From: Streptosporangiaceae bacterium NEAU-GS5
Lineage (GTDB): Bacteria; Actinomycetota; Actinomycetes; Streptosporangiales; Streptosporangiaceae
Assembly: GCA_017592665.1 (NCBI GenBank)
Contig: JAGFNW010000010.1
Location: 62,001-126,000, forward strand
Reading direction: 5' to 3'
DNA length: 64,000 bases
Numbering within the stretch: the stretch's first letter is position 1; the number at the start of each line of letters is the position of its first letter. Positions 16,844-25,811 of the stretch are shown in pieces. The position numbers and the translations under genes are program-made. Under the pieces are notes generated by a model. That model was not told the DNA's origin and did no database searches. It saw only the letters and a program-made list of their open reading frames with translations.

Positions 16844-17632
16844 ATGAACATCCCTCCGGCAACCAGTCAGGCCCAGGGGCCCGCGATCCTCGTACGGGGC
16901 CTGGAAAAGTCGTACCAGCAGCTACGCGTGCTGCGCGGCGTCGACTTCGAGGTGGCGCGGGGCAGCATCTTCGCCCTGCTCGGCTCCAACGGGGCAGGCA
17001 AGACGACGGTGGTGAGGATCCTGTCCACGCTGCTCAAGACCGACGCAGGAACCGCCCGCGTCAACGACTTCGACGTCGCGGCGCAGGCCGCCGACGTACG
17101 CCGGTCCATCAGCCTCACCGGGCAGTTCGCGGCGGTCGACGAGATCCTCAGCGGGCGGGAGAACCTCGTCCTCGTCGCCAGGCTGCGGCGACTGAAAGAC
17201 CCGGGCGCGATCGCCGACGACCTCCTGAGGCGCTTCTCGCTGACCGAGGCGGGCGCCCGGCGGGTGGCCACGTACTCCGGCGGCATGCGCCGTCGTCTGG
17301 ACATCGCGATGAGTCTCATCGGGAACCCGCCGGTCATCTTCCTCGACGAGCCGACGGCCGGGCTGGACCCGCAGGCGCGCATCGAGGTGTGGCAGTCACT
17401 CAGAGAGCTCGCCGAGGGCGGCACGACCGTGCTGCTCACCACGCAATACCTGGACGAGGCCGAGCAGCTTGCCGACCGGATCGCGATCCTCCACCAGGGC
17501 CGGATCATCGTCAACGGCACCCTGGCCGAGCTCAAACGGCTGCTGCCGCCCGCCAAGGTCGAATACATCGAGAAACAGCCCTCCCTCGAGGACGTCTTCC
17601 TCGCGGTCGTCGGCCGCACCGGCCAAGCGTAG
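16844..17632 (+). CDS. ABC transporter ATP-binding protein (DrrA-like)
   Basis: 262 aa from the ATG at 16844; an upstream TTG in frame falls on the promoter's -35 and is unlikely. Walker A is GSNGAGKTT (residues ~48-56), the signature is YSGGMRRR (~145), Walker B is VIFLDEPTAGLDP (~165) and the H-loop is LLTTQYLDEAEQL. The DrrA type powers export of antibiotics or lipids with a separate ABC-2 permease, which follows 9 nt downstream. A drug or lipid exporter under MerR control is the likely role. Confidence 0.92.
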   Translation: MNIPPATSQAQGPAILVRGLEKSYQQLRVLRGVDFEVARGSIFALLGSNGAGKTTVVRILSTLLKTDAGTARVNDFDVAAQAADVRRSISLTGQFAAVDEILSGRENLVLVARLRRLKDPGAIADDLLRRFSLTEAGARRVATYSGGMRRRLDIAMSLIGNPPVIFLDEPTAGLDPQARIEVWQSLRELAEGGTTVLLTTQYLDEAEQLADRIAILHQGRIIVNGTLAELKRLLPPAKVEYIEKQPSLEDVFLAVVGRTGQA

Positions 17633-17641
17633 GGAACGCCA

Positions 17642-18403
17642 ATGACCTCGCATTTCCTCGGCGACACGGCCGTCCTCACGGGACGGACCATGCGCCATGT
17701 CACCCGCAGCCTCGACACCGTCATCACCACCGCGATCACGCCGATCGCCATGATGCTGCTGTTCGTCTACGTGTTCGGCGGCGCGATCGACACCGGGCCG
17801 GTCTCGTACGTGAACTACATGCTTCCCGGCATCCTGCTCGTCACCATCGCGTCAGGCATCGCCTACACCGCGCTCCGGCTCTTCACCGACATGCAGGGCG
17901 GGATCTTCGAGCGGTTCCAGTCGATGCCGATCGCCCGGTCGAGCGTGCTGTGGGCGCACGTGCTGACCTCGCTGGCCGCCAATGTGATCTCGCTCGTGGT
18001 CGTCGTCGGCGTCGCGTTCCTCATGGGCTTCCGCTCGGGCGCCGGGCTGCCGGCCTGGCTCGCGGTCGCCGGCATCCTCATCCTGTTCACCCTGGCGCTG
18101 ACGTGGATCGCCGTCATCCCCGGCCTCACCGCGAAGAGCGTGGACGGCGCGAGCGCGTTCTCCTACCCGCTCATCTTCCTGCCGTTCATCAGCTCGGCCT
18201 TCGTGCCCACCCACACCATGCCCGGCCCGGTGCGCGCCTTCGCCGAGCACCAGCCGGTGACCTCCATCGTCAACGCCATCCGCGCCCTGCTCACCGGGCA
18301 ACCGGTCGGCGCCGGCATCTGGACCGCCCTCGCCTGGTGCGCCGGCATCCTCATCGTCTTCTACGTCCTGGCCACGATCTCCTACCGTCGCCGGATCTCC
18401 TGA
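17642..18403 (+). CDS. ABC-2 type transporter permease (DrrB-like)
   Basis: 253 aa with six hydrophobic helices. The family motif after helix 5 is LPLIFLPFISSAFVPTHTMPGPVRAFAEHQPVT, seen here as LPFISSAFVPT then AEHQPVTSIVNAIRALL, typical of daunorubicin-resistance DrrB permeases. It forms the membrane part of the exporter with the preceding ATPase. The MerR gene follows 20 nt after the stop. Confidence 0.92.
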   Translation: MTSHFLGDTAVLTGRTMRHVTRSLDTVITTAITPIAMMLLFVYVFGGAIDTGPVSYVNYMLPGILLVTIASGIAYTALRLFTDMQGGIFERFQSMPIARSSVLWAHVLTSLAANVISLVVVVGVAFLMGFRSGAGLPAWLAVAGILILFTLALTWIAVIPGLTAKSVDGASAFSYPLIFLPFISSAFVPTHTMPGPVRAFAEHQPVTSIVNAIRALLTGQPVGAGIWTALAWCAGILIVFYVLATISYRRRIS

Positions 18404-18423
18404 GCCGGGGGCAGGATCAGACC

Positions 18424-19257
18424 ATGCTGACGATCGGTCAACTGGCGGCCTACGCCGGCGTCACGGTGCGGGCGGTCCGGCACTATCACCAGATCGGGCT
18501 GCTGCCCGAGCCCGAGCGGGACGCGTCGGGTTACCGGCGGTACGGCGCGACGGCGGTCGTGTCCCTCATCAAGATCCGCAGCCTCGCCAATGCCGGAGTG
18601 CCGCTGTCGCAGATCGGTCAGATGCTCAAAGCCGATGCGCCAGCCTTCGCCGAGGGCGTCCGAAGGATCGACAACCACCTCCGCGACGAGATCCAACGGC
18701 TTGAGGCCAGCCGCAAGCAGATCGCCCAGCTCGCCGACGGGGACGGTCTGGCGCTCCCGCCGGAGGTGATCCACTATCTCGATCGGCTCCGGCAGATCGG
18801 GGCGTCGGAGCGGATGATCGAGGCCGAGCGGGACGGGTGGATCCTGGTGGCGGCCCGTTGGCCCGACGGCATCCGCGAGATCGTGCACGGGAAACTCGCG
18901 CAGCTCGACGACCCGCGGCTGGTCCGGCTCTATCGGGTCCTGTCGGAGCTGCTGGAAAGCGACGCCGACTACGACCCGCGGCTGGAGGAGGCCGCCGACA
19001 TCCTGGCCGCCCTGGCCGAGCAGGCACACGCCGCCGGCGAGGTCATCCCCGGCGAGATGGCCGACGACCCGGCCTTCGACCTGCTGGACGCGCTTGCCGT
19101 CGAGTCCGACCCGCGGTCGCAGCGAATGCTCGACCTGCTGCGCCAGCGCGGCTGGACCGGCTGGAACCGGCCCGAGCGGCTGGCGGACCCGCCGGCCGCG
19201 CCCCCAAACAGACCGGAGGGCACGGCCGACGATCCGTGTTCCGTCAGTGGTGCTTGA
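18424..19257 (+). CDS. MerR-family transcriptional regulator
   Basis: 277 aa from the ATG at 18424; the frame is open far upstream, but as a shadow of the ABC genes. MerR helix-turn-helix at residues 1-70 (MLTIGQLAAYAGVTVRAVRHYHQIGLLPEP then GYRRYGATAVVSLIKIRSL). A coiled-coil region and a ~150-residue C-terminal domain without a metal-binding Cys pattern follow, so a drug-type rather than metal-type ligand is likely. Last gene of the ABC exporter operon; it should act on the long-spaced promoter at 16805. Confidence 0.88.
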   Translation: MLTIGQLAAYAGVTVRAVRHYHQIGLLPEPERDASGYRRYGATAVVSLIKIRSLANAGVPLSQIGQMLKADAPAFAEGVRRIDNHLRDEIQRLEASRKQIAQLADGDGLALPPEVIHYLDRLRQIGASERMIEAERDGWILVAARWPDGIREIVHGKLAQLDDPRLVRLYRVLSELLESDADYDPRLEEAADILAALAEQAHAAGEVIPGEMADDPAFDLLDALAVESDPRSQRMLDLLRQRGWTGWNRPERLADPPAAPPNRPEGTADDPCSVSGA

Positions 19258-19741
19258 CGTGGGAGCGCGTGGTGGCGCCCAACGCCGGAACCAAGGTGAA
19301 CCGCTGGCTGCTGGACGTCAGGTTGCAGTTGTCCAGGCCCGCGAAGGTCCCGCTGAAAATGGTCAGGCAGAGGTGACTGGCGGGATTCTGAATGACGTAC
19401 GTCCCCGTGGACGGCGCGTCGGTGCTGATGAGATACCAGAACTCATTCGGGTCCGGAGAGCACTCCTCCGCCTCGACCGGCGCGCCCGGGATCGTCAGGT
19501 TGTTGTGCACGGCGAGGCAGGGCCCGCCGATGCCCAGGTTCACCAGCTGCATTCCCGCGGTCGCGGTGGTGAGAGCCGTCCAGCGCTGCGCGGCGCTGGT
19601 CGAGCTGCAGGTGAAATTGATGACCTGACTGTTGACGTCGCGCTGCGGCTGCAGGCAGAGCGACGTTCCCGCGCGCTGGATCCTGAATTGCGTTCCGCCG
19701 CGTTCCGCTCCCCCGAAGCCCGGGGGGCCGTCTCGTGCCAT
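19244..19741 (-). CDS. Ricin-type beta-trefoil lectin domain protein, no signal peptide
   Basis: 165 aa, almost entirely one beta-trefoil. Three QxW-like repeats are visible (QRWTAL ~residue 52, EFWYLI ~99, QRFTLV ~146), with Cys pairs of secreted lectins (SLCLQP..FTCSS, GPCLAV..EECSP, HLCLTI..DNCNL). Ricin domains bind galactose-type sugars and normally belong to secreted enzymes. No signal peptide or catalytic domain precedes it, so this is likely a truncated remnant or a stand-alone lectin with a lost N-terminus. The 3' end overlaps merR by 14 bp. Confidence 0.7.
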   Translation of the reverse strand: MARDGPPGFGGAERGGTQFRIQRAGTSLCLQPQRDVNSQVINFTCSSTSAAQRWTALTTATAGMQLVNLGIGGPCLAVHNNLTIPGAPVEAEECSPDPNEFWYLISTDAPSTGTYVIQNPASHLCLTIFSGTFAGLDNCNLTSSSQRFTLVPALGATTRSHVKHH

Positions 19742-19801
19742 CGCGTGCCGGCCGGTGCCGCCCCGGTCCCCTGGCCCGCGGACCGCCGTACGCTAGCGGG
19801 C

Positions 19802-21487
19802 ATGGCACGGGCGAATGACGAGGCCGCGGCGGCGCTCGAGGAGTACGCGGAGCTGTTCGCGCTGAACGGCGGGGACGCCTTCCGGGTGCGCAGCTATCAG
19901 AAGGCCGCCAAGTCCATCGCGGGCTATCCGGAGGATCTGCGCGACTCCGACGTGCGCGCGATCCCCGGGGTCGGCGAGGCCATCGCGAAGAAGGTCGAGG
20001 AGTTCCTGCAGCGCGGCAGCTTCCGCCAGCTCGACGACCTCCGCGGCAAGGTGCCGGACGGCGTGCGCCGGATGACCCGGATCCCGTCGCTCGGGCCGAA
20101 GAAGGCGCTGTTCCTCTTCCACGAGCTCGGCATCGACTCGCCGGAGGCGCTGCGCGAGGCCATCGAGGGCGGCCGCCTGACGGGCCTTCGCGGCTTCGGC
20201 CCCAAGACCGAGGACAACCTGCTGAAAGGCCTGTCGCAGCTGGCCGAGACGCGAGTGCACCTGGGGATCGCGACCGATCTCGCCGAGAAGGTCATGGCGT
20301 CGCTGCCGGCCGACCGCATGGCGTACGCCGGGTCGCTGCGGCGGATGCGCGAGACGATCGGCGACCTCGACGTGCTCGCGGTCGGCTCGCCCGAGCTGAT
20401 GGACGTGTTCGCGGCCCAGCCGTACGTGGCCGAGGTGATCGCGAAGGGCGAGCGGAAGACCTCGATCAAGACCGACCGCGGGATCCAGGTCGACCTGCGG
20501 CTGGTCCCGGACGAGTCGTGGGGCGCGGCGCTGGTCTACTTCACCGGCTCGAAGGAGCACAACGTCCACATCCGCGAGATGGCCGTGAAGAAGGGCTGGA
20601 AGCTGTCCGAATACGGCCTGTTCGAGGGCGAGCGGGTGATCGCGGCCGAGACCGAGGAGGACATCTACGCGGCGCTCGGCATGCAGTGGGTCCCGCCTGC
20701 CCTGCGCGAGGACACCGGCGAGATCCAGGCCGCGCTACGCGGCGAGCTGCCGCGCCTGGTCGAGCTCGGCGACCTCAAGGGCGACCTGCATACGCACACC
20801 AACCTGACGGACGGGATCGCCTCCCTTGAGGACATGGTCGAGGCCGCCTCCCGCCGTGGCTACGCCTACTACGCGGTCACCGACCACGCCCCCGATCTGA
20901 TCATGCAGCGGATGACCCTGGACAAGGCCCTCGCCCAGCGTGCGGCCCTCCAGGAGCTGCAGGCCAAGTATCCGGGCATGCGGCTGCTGCACGGCAGCGA
21001 GCTCAACATCGGCCCCGACGGCTCGGTCGACTGGCCGGAAGACGTGCTGGCCGGGTTCGACGTCTGCGTGGCCAGCGTGCACTCCCACTTCACCCAGTCG
21101 CGCGACGACATGACCCGCCGGTTCATCGCGGCCTGCGAGAACCCGCAGGTCCACGTCATCGGCCACCCGACCACCCGCAAGATCGGCAAGCGGCCCGGCG
21201 TCGACGCCGACTGGGACGCCGTCTTCCGGGCCGCCGCCCGCACCGGCACCGTCATGGAGATCGACGCCTACCCCGACCGCGCCGACCTGCCCTCCGATCT
21301 CGTACGGCTCGCGCGCCACCACGGCGTGAAGTTCTCCATCGACAGCGACTCGCACGCGGTCCCCCATCTAGCCCACCTCCGCTACGGCGTCGGCATCGCC
21401 CAGCGCGCCTGGCTCACCCCCGACGACGTCGTCACCACCTGGCCCCTCGACCGCCTCCTCGCCTATTTCGGCAGGCAGCAGGATTAG
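19802..21487 (+). CDS. polX: DNA polymerase/3'-5' exonuclease PolX
   Basis: 561 aa from the ATG at 19802, the usual bacterial PolX length. The N-terminal helix-hairpin-helix region (residues ~1-120) includes IPGVGEAIAKKVEEF and LRGFGPKTEDNLL. The nucleotidyltransferase palm has GSLRRMRETIGDLDVLAVG (~176-194) with the DxD metal motif. The C-terminal PHP phosphoesterase begins at GDLHTHTNLTDG (~328). It fills short gaps and trims mismatched 3' ends in repair. A TACGCT -10 box (19789-19794) sits seven nt before the ATG, with no SD: probably leaderless. Confidence 0.94.
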   Translation: MARANDEAAAALEEYAELFALNGGDAFRVRSYQKAAKSIAGYPEDLRDSDVRAIPGVGEAIAKKVEEFLQRGSFRQLDDLRGKVPDGVRRMTRIPSLGPKKALFLFHELGIDSPEALREAIEGGRLTGLRGFGPKTEDNLLKGLSQLAETRVHLGIATDLAEKVMASLPADRMAYAGSLRRMRETIGDLDVLAVGSPELMDVFAAQPYVAEVIAKGERKTSIKTDRGIQVDLRLVPDESWGAALVYFTGSKEHNVHIREMAVKKGWKLSEYGLFEGERVIAAETEEDIYAALGMQWVPPALREDTGEIQAALRGELPRLVELGDLKGDLHTHTNLTDGIASLEDMVEAASRRGYAYYAVTDHAPDLIMQRMTLDKALAQRAALQELQAKYPGMRLLHGSELNIGPDGSVDWPEDVLAGFDVCVASVHSHFTQSRDDMTRRFIAACENPQVHVIGHPTTRKIGKRPGVDADWDAVFRAAARTGTVMEIDAYPDRADLPSDLVRLARHHGVKFSIDSDSHAVPHLAHLRYGVGIAQRAWLTPDDVVTTWPLDRLLAYFGRQQD

Positions 21488-21516
21488 ATGGTTATCTGGT
21501 AGGGAATGCATGATTC

Positions 21517-22617
21517 ATGGGTCGGGATCTGTGTTCCTTGGGAGACATCGCCCCACTGGTGGGGCAAGGGTCGGGGTTTCACAAGGCGGTGCCGGAGGAC
21601 TTGTTCATCCGGCAGGGCACCAATCTGGAGACACGCTGGGAGGCGCTGCGCGGTCAGGGCGTCCGTGTGCCCAACGACCGGTTCTTCGTGCGCAATCACA
21701 CCTCGACGCCGCTCATCGACGCCATGGACTGGCGGCTGGTGGTCCACGGCGACGGCGTCGCGCGGCCGCGCGCGTTCACCTACGACCAGCTCAGAAGCCT
21801 CCCCGCGCGGACGATCGAGGTGGCGGTGGAGTGCGCGGGCAACGGCCGCCGCTTCTACGCCACCCAGCAAGGGCAGCCGGCCAAAGGCACGCCGTGGGGG
21901 CTCGGCGGGATCGGCGTGGCGCGCTGGCGCGGCGTCCCGCTGAGGACCGTTCTCGAACTCGCGGGGCTGTCACCGGCCGCGGTCGACGTGCTCCCCGTCG
22001 GCCTCGACCCCGAGTACGCCGAGGGAGGCGTCAACCTCGGCCACGTCCGCCGGCCGCTGCCGATCGCCAAGGCCCTCGACGACGTCCTGCTGGCGTACGA
22101 GATGAACGACGGGCCGCTCCCGCCCGATCACGGATTCCCGCTGCGGCTGGTGGTCCCGGGCTGGGTGGGCGCGGCGTCGATCAAGTGGGTGGGCGACATC
22201 GAGGTCTCCACCAGGCCGCTCGGCTCCCCCTGGAGCGAGGGCCTGTACGCGGGCCCGGACGGCAGGCCACTGACGCACCAGGTCGTCAAGAGCGCGTTCG
22301 AGCTGGGCTGGGAGGCCACGCTCGCGGCGGGGCGGCGGCACGTTCTGCACGGCCGGTCGTGGTCGGGGCGCGGCCGGATCGTCCGGGTCGAGGTCTCGTA
22401 CGACGACGGGCTCACCTGGCGGCGCGCCCGGCTCCGCGACCGTCACCCTGCGTGGACCCTGTGGAGCGTCGCCTGGCGCCCGGACGCGCCGGGCGCGTAT
22501 CGGTTGATGGCCAGAGCGACCGACGAAACGGGCGCCACACAACCCGACCTCACCCCCTTTGACCCCAATGGTTACCTCTTCGGGGCGGTTGTGGCGCATC
22601 CCGTCATCGTCACCTGA
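21517..22617 (+). CDS. Sulfite-oxidase-family molybdopterin oxidoreductase
   Basis: 366 aa. The Moco-binding domain has the conserved ligand Cys in VECAGNGRR (residue ~109) and the preceding FFVRNHTSTP entry motif (~55). The C-terminal dimerisation domain ends with IVRVEVSYDDGLTWRRA and WRPDAPGAYRLMARATDETG. Bacterial relatives reduce or oxidise sulfur or nitrogen compounds; without a heme domain and with no twin-arginine signal this looks cytoplasmic. The substrate is unknown. It begins 29 nt after polX and may be co-transcribed. Confidence 0.9.
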   Translation: MGRDLCSLGDIAPLVGQGSGFHKAVPEDLFIRQGTNLETRWEALRGQGVRVPNDRFFVRNHTSTPLIDAMDWRLVVHGDGVARPRAFTYDQLRSLPARTIEVAVECAGNGRRFYATQQGQPAKGTPWGLGGIGVARWRGVPLRTVLELAGLSPAAVDVLPVGLDPEYAEGGVNLGHVRRPLPIAKALDDVLLAYEMNDGPLPPDHGFPLRLVVPGWVGAASIKWVGDIEVSTRPLGSPWSEGLYAGPDGRPLTHQVVKSAFELGWEATLAAGRRHVLHGRSWSGRGRIVRVEVSYDDGLTWRRARLRDRHPAWTLWSVAWRPDAPGAYRLMARATDETGATQPDLTPFDPNGYLFGAVVAHPVIVT

Positions 22618-22662
22618 CGGGTGGGAAACGTCCTGGCAACCCGCGTAGTACAGAATGTGACT

Positions 22663-24147
22663 ATGCGTCAGCTCACCGCACTCGACACACAGTTCCTCAG
22701 CACTGAGTCGGCTACCACGGCGGCCCACGTCGCCGGGGTGGCGATTCTCGCTGACCCGGTCACCCGTGCGGATCTCGTCACGCTGCTCAACGACCGTGCC
22801 CACCTCGCGCCGCCGCTGCGAATGCGGCTGCAGGGGCTCCCGTTCGGGCTCGACCGCCCCTATTGGGTGGACGACCCCGACACGGACGCGGCCGATCACG
22901 TGTACGAGACGACGCTGCCCGCTCCCGGAGACGACCGGCAGCTGGCCGAGGTGGTGGCGGCGCTCCACGCCCGCCGGCTCGACCGCAGCCGCCCCCTGTG
23001 GGAGATGCATCTGATCCACGGATTGTCCGGAGGCCGCACGGCCGTCTACACGAAGATCCACCACGCGGCGATCGACGGCGTGTCCGGAGTTGAGATCCTC
23101 GGCGCCATGCTCGACCTGTCCCCCGAGGTCCGCCAGGTGGAGCCGGCCGCCGAGACCATCACCATCAGCCCCGACCTTCGCACCATGCTGGCGGGCGCGG
23201 TCGGCCGCACCATGACCCAGCCGGTCCGCGTGGCCCGCTCGCTGGCGAGGACCGTCGGCGACCTCGACGCGATCCCGCTCGCCGCGTCGCTGCCCGGCGC
23301 GCGGAAGGTGGCCGGCATGGCCCGGCGCTTCCTCGGCGTGCGGCCGGCGCCCACGCTGCCGCCGCTCGCCGCGCCGCGCACGCCGTTCAACGGGCCGATC
23401 TCCGCCGACCGGGTCATGGCGTACGGCACGCTCCCGCTCGACGAGGTCAAGCGGATCGCCAAAGACCACGGCATGAGCGTCAACGACGTGGTGATGGCGC
23501 TGTGCGCGTCGGCGCTGCGGGCCTGGCTCCGCGATGAGGACGCGCTGCCCGACCGGCCGCTGGTCGCCGCCGTCCCCGTCTCGGTCCGTACGGCCCGGGG
23601 CACCATGGGCAACCAGATCTCCGTCATGCTCGCCCCGCTGCCCACCGACGTCGCCGACGCCGGGGAGCGGCTGCGCACGACGAGGGCGACCATGGCCCGG
23701 GTCAAGCGCCGCTTCGCGGCCTCCCCCACGACCTGGCTCAACGACGTCTGCGGCCTGCTGCCGGCGCCGGTGTCGGCGCTGGCCACGCCCGCGGTCTTCC
23801 GGCTGGCCTCGCGCCTGGCCCCGGCCGTCAACCTGATCGTGTCGAACGTGCCGGGGCCGCAGTTCCCCCTGTGGATGTGCGGCGCGCGGGTCCTCGCCTA
23901 CCACCCGCTCTCGGTGATCACCGACATCAGCGGGGCGCTCAGCGTCACCTGCCTGTCCTACGACGGGCGCCTCGACATCGGGATCGTGGCCTGCCCGTCG
24001 CGGGTGCCCGACCCGTGGGCGATCATCGACCACCTCGAGTCGGCCCTCGAGGAGCTGGCCGAGGCCGAACTGACCGAGACCGAACTGACCGAGACCGAGC
24101 CGACCGAGACCGAGCCGACCGCGACCGTAGGCCCTGACCAAAGGTGA
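22663..24147 (+). CDS. Wax ester synthase/diacylglycerol acyltransferase (WS/DGAT)
   Basis: 494 aa from the ATG at 22663 (MRQLTALDTQFL, the family's normal N-terminus); an upstream GTG at 22621 is less likely. The catalytic HHxxxDG motif is KIHHAAIDGVSG (residue ~130). The second conserved block is NVPGPQFPLWMCGARV and ISGALSVTCLSYDG follows. It makes triacylglycerol or wax ester from acyl-CoA, typical of actinomycete storage-lipid pathways. The C-terminus ends in an unusual 15-bp tandem repeat (ELTET/EPTET). Confidence 0.92.
   Translation: MRQLTALDTQFLSTESATTAAHVAGVAILADPVTRADLVTLLNDRAHLAPPLRMRLQGLPFGLDRPYWVDDPDTDAADHVYETTLPAPGDDRQLAEVVAALHARRLDRSRPLWEMHLIHGLSGGRTAVYTKIHHAAIDGVSGVEILGAMLDLSPEVRQVEPAAETITISPDLRTMLAGAVGRTMTQPVRVARSLARTVGDLDAIPLAASLPGARKVAGMARRFLGVRPAPTLPPLAAPRTPFNGPISADRVMAYGTLPLDEVKRIAKDHGMSVNDVVMALCASALRAWLRDEDALPDRPLVAAVPVSVRTARGTMGNQISVMLAPLPTDVADAGERLRTTRATMARVKRRFAASPTTWLNDVCGLLPAPVSALATPAVFRLASRLAPAVNLIVSNVPGPQFPLWMCGARVLAYHPLSVITDISGALSVTCLSYDGRLDIGIVACPSRVPDPWAIIDHLESALEELAEAELTETELTETEPTETEPTATVGPDQR
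24067..24126 (+). repeat. 15-bp tandem repeat in the WS/DGAT 3' end
   Basis: Four copies of a GAACTGACCGAGACC-type unit encode ELTET, ELTET, EPTET, EPTAT. Because the unit is a multiple of three, copy changes would only vary the acidic tail length. Confidence 0.85.
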
Positions 24148-24185
24148 GAAACGCCCGCGCCGGAGGGGGTCGGCGCGGGCGTTTC
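24148..24185. terminator. Bidirectional terminator between convergent WS/DGAT and symporter genes
   Basis: GAAACGCCCGCGCC (24148-24161) and GGCGCGGGCGTTTC (24172-24185) form a perfect 14-bp stem with a 10-nt loop. The stem begins immediately after the WS/DGAT stop, and its GAAA/TTTC ends give a short U-run on each strand. Confidence 0.85.
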
Positions 24186-24200
24186 GGAAGCGGCGATCAG

Positions 24201-25811
24201 CTAGTGGGTGACCGCCTTCTCGGAGCCGATTCCGGTCAGCGACCTGACCTCGATCTCGGCGTACTTGCTTGCGCTGTACTCCTTGCTGAGGACCGTCCCG
24301 AGGTAGCCGCACAGGAAGCCGATCGGGATGGAGAAGATGCCCGGGTTGGACAGGGCGATCAGGTGCCAGTCCGACTTGGGGAACATGGCGGTCTCGGCGC
24401 CCGACACGACCGGGGAGAAGAAGACCAGCACCACGGCGGAGATGAGACCGCCGTAGATGGCCGACACCGCGCCGGTGGTGTTGAAGCGCTTCCAGAACAG
24501 GCTGTACAGCAGGGCGGGCAGGTTGCCCGACGCGGCCATCGCGAACGCGAGCGCGACGAGGAACGCCACGTTCAGCGATTGGGCCAGGACGCCGAGGACG
24601 ATGGCGATCGCGCCGATCACGAAGGCCGCGATCCGCGCCGCCATGAGCTCCTCACCCTCCGTGGCCTGGCCGCGCCGGAACACATGGGCGTACAGGTCGT
24701 GCGCGAAGCTCGACGACGACGCCAGCGTGAGCCCGGCGACCACGGCGAGGATGGTGGCGAAGGCGACGGCCGCGATCACCGCCAGCAGGACCGTGCCGCC
24801 GACGCTGCCGAACAGGTCGTCGCCGATGGCCTTGGCCAGCTGTGGCGCAGCCGTGTTGCCTGCCTTGTTGGCCGCCGTGATGGCCTTCGTGCCCACCAGT
24901 GCCGCCGCGCCGAAGCCGAGGACCAGGGTCAGCAGGTAGAACGTGCCGATGATGCCGATGCCCCACTGGACCGACTTGCGGGCCTGCTTGGCGTCCGGGA
25001 CGGTGTAGAAGCGGATCAGGATGTGCGGCAGGCCGGCCGTTCCGAGGACGAGGGCGAGGCCGAGGCTGATCAAGTCGATCTTGCCCCAGACCCCTTGCGC
25101 GTCCGTCCCGTACTTCAGTCCTGGCTCGAGGAACTTCTCTCCCTTGCCGCTCTGCTGGGCCGCGTCGTGCAGCAGCGAGGACAGGTTGAACCCGAACTTG
25201 CCGAGCACCAGCAGCGTGACCAGCGCCGCGCCGGTCATCAGCAGGACCGCCTTGACGATCTGGACCCAGGTGGTGCCCTTCATGCCGCCGAAGACCACGT
25301 AGATGATCATCAGCGCGCCGACCGCGACGATCGTGAGGATCTTGCCGCTGTCGGACTTGATGCCGAGCAGCAGGCCGACGAGCGCGCCGGCGCCGACCAT
25401 CTGGGCCAGCAGGTAGAAGATGCTGACCGTGATCGTCGAGATGCCGGCCGCGGTGCGGACGGGGCGCGGACTCATCCGGAAGGCCAGCACGTCGGCCATG
25501 GTGAACTTGCCCGAGTTACGCATGAGCTCGGCGACCAGCAGCAGCGCGACGAGCCAGGCGACCAGGAAGCCGATCGAGTAGAGGAAGCCGTCATAGCCGG
25601 ACAGCGCGATGATGCCGGCGATGCCGAGGAAGCTCGCGGCCGACATGTAGTCGCCGCCGATGGCCAGGCCGTTCTGCACGCCGGTGAAGGACCGTCCGGC
25701 GGCGTAGTAGTCGGCGGCGGTCCTGTTCTGCCGGCTGGCCCAGAAGGTGATCGCCAGCGTTCCCGCGACGAAGACCAGGAACAGGGTGGTCGAAAGGGCT
25801 TCGCTGCTCAT
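24201..25811 (-). CDS. Sodium/solute symporter, cation-acetate (ActP-like)
   Basis: 536 aa, about 13 helices of the SSS family. Motifs: YYAAGRSFTGVQNGLAIGGDYMSAASFLGIAG (seen as YAAGRSFTGVQNG and GGDYMSAASFLG, residues ~35-65) and the Na+-site region GTAGLPHILIRFYTVPD (~258). The C-terminal IGFLCGYLGTVLSKE is ActP-like. It takes up acetate or a similar monocarboxylate with Na+ or H+. Its ATG overlaps the stop of the DUF485 gene (ATGA), the standard actinobacterial pair. Confidence 0.92.
   Translation of the reverse strand: MSSEALSTTLFLVFVAGTLAITFWASRQNRTAADYYAAGRSFTGVQNGLAIGGDYMSAASFLGIAGIIALSGYDGFLYSIGFLVAWLVALLLVAELMRNSGKFTMADVLAFRMSPRPVRTAAGISTITVSIFYLLAQMVGAGALVGLLLGIKSDSGKILTIVAVGALMIIYVVFGGMKGTTWVQIVKAVLLMTGAALVTLLVLGKFGFNLSSLLHDAAQQSGKGEKFLEPGLKYGTDAQGVWGKIDLISLGLALVLGTAGLPHILIRFYTVPDAKQARKSVQWGIGIIGTFYLLTLVLGFGAAALVGTKAITAANKAGNTAAPQLAKAIGDDLFGSVGGTVLLAVIAAVAFATILAVVAGLTLASSSSFAHDLYAHVFRRGQATEGEELMAARIAAFVIGAIAIVLGVLAQSLNVAFLVALAFAMAASGNLPALLYSLFWKRFNTTGAVSAIYGGLISAVVLVFFSPVVSGAETAMFPKSDWHLIALSNPGIFSIPIGFLCGYLGTVLSKEYSASKYAEIEVRSLTGIGSEKAVTH

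Noticed and set aside
17389-18423. Long N-terminal extension of the MerR gene
   Set aside because: It runs through the ABC ATPase and permease in another frame; MLTIGQLAAYAG at 18424 is the standard MerR N-terminus.
21970-24312. 780-aa minus-strand frame opposite the molybdopterin and WS/DGAT genes
   Set aside because: Antisense shadow of two clear plus-strand genes; rich in Arg/Gly/His and without any domain pattern, typical of high-GC reverse frames.
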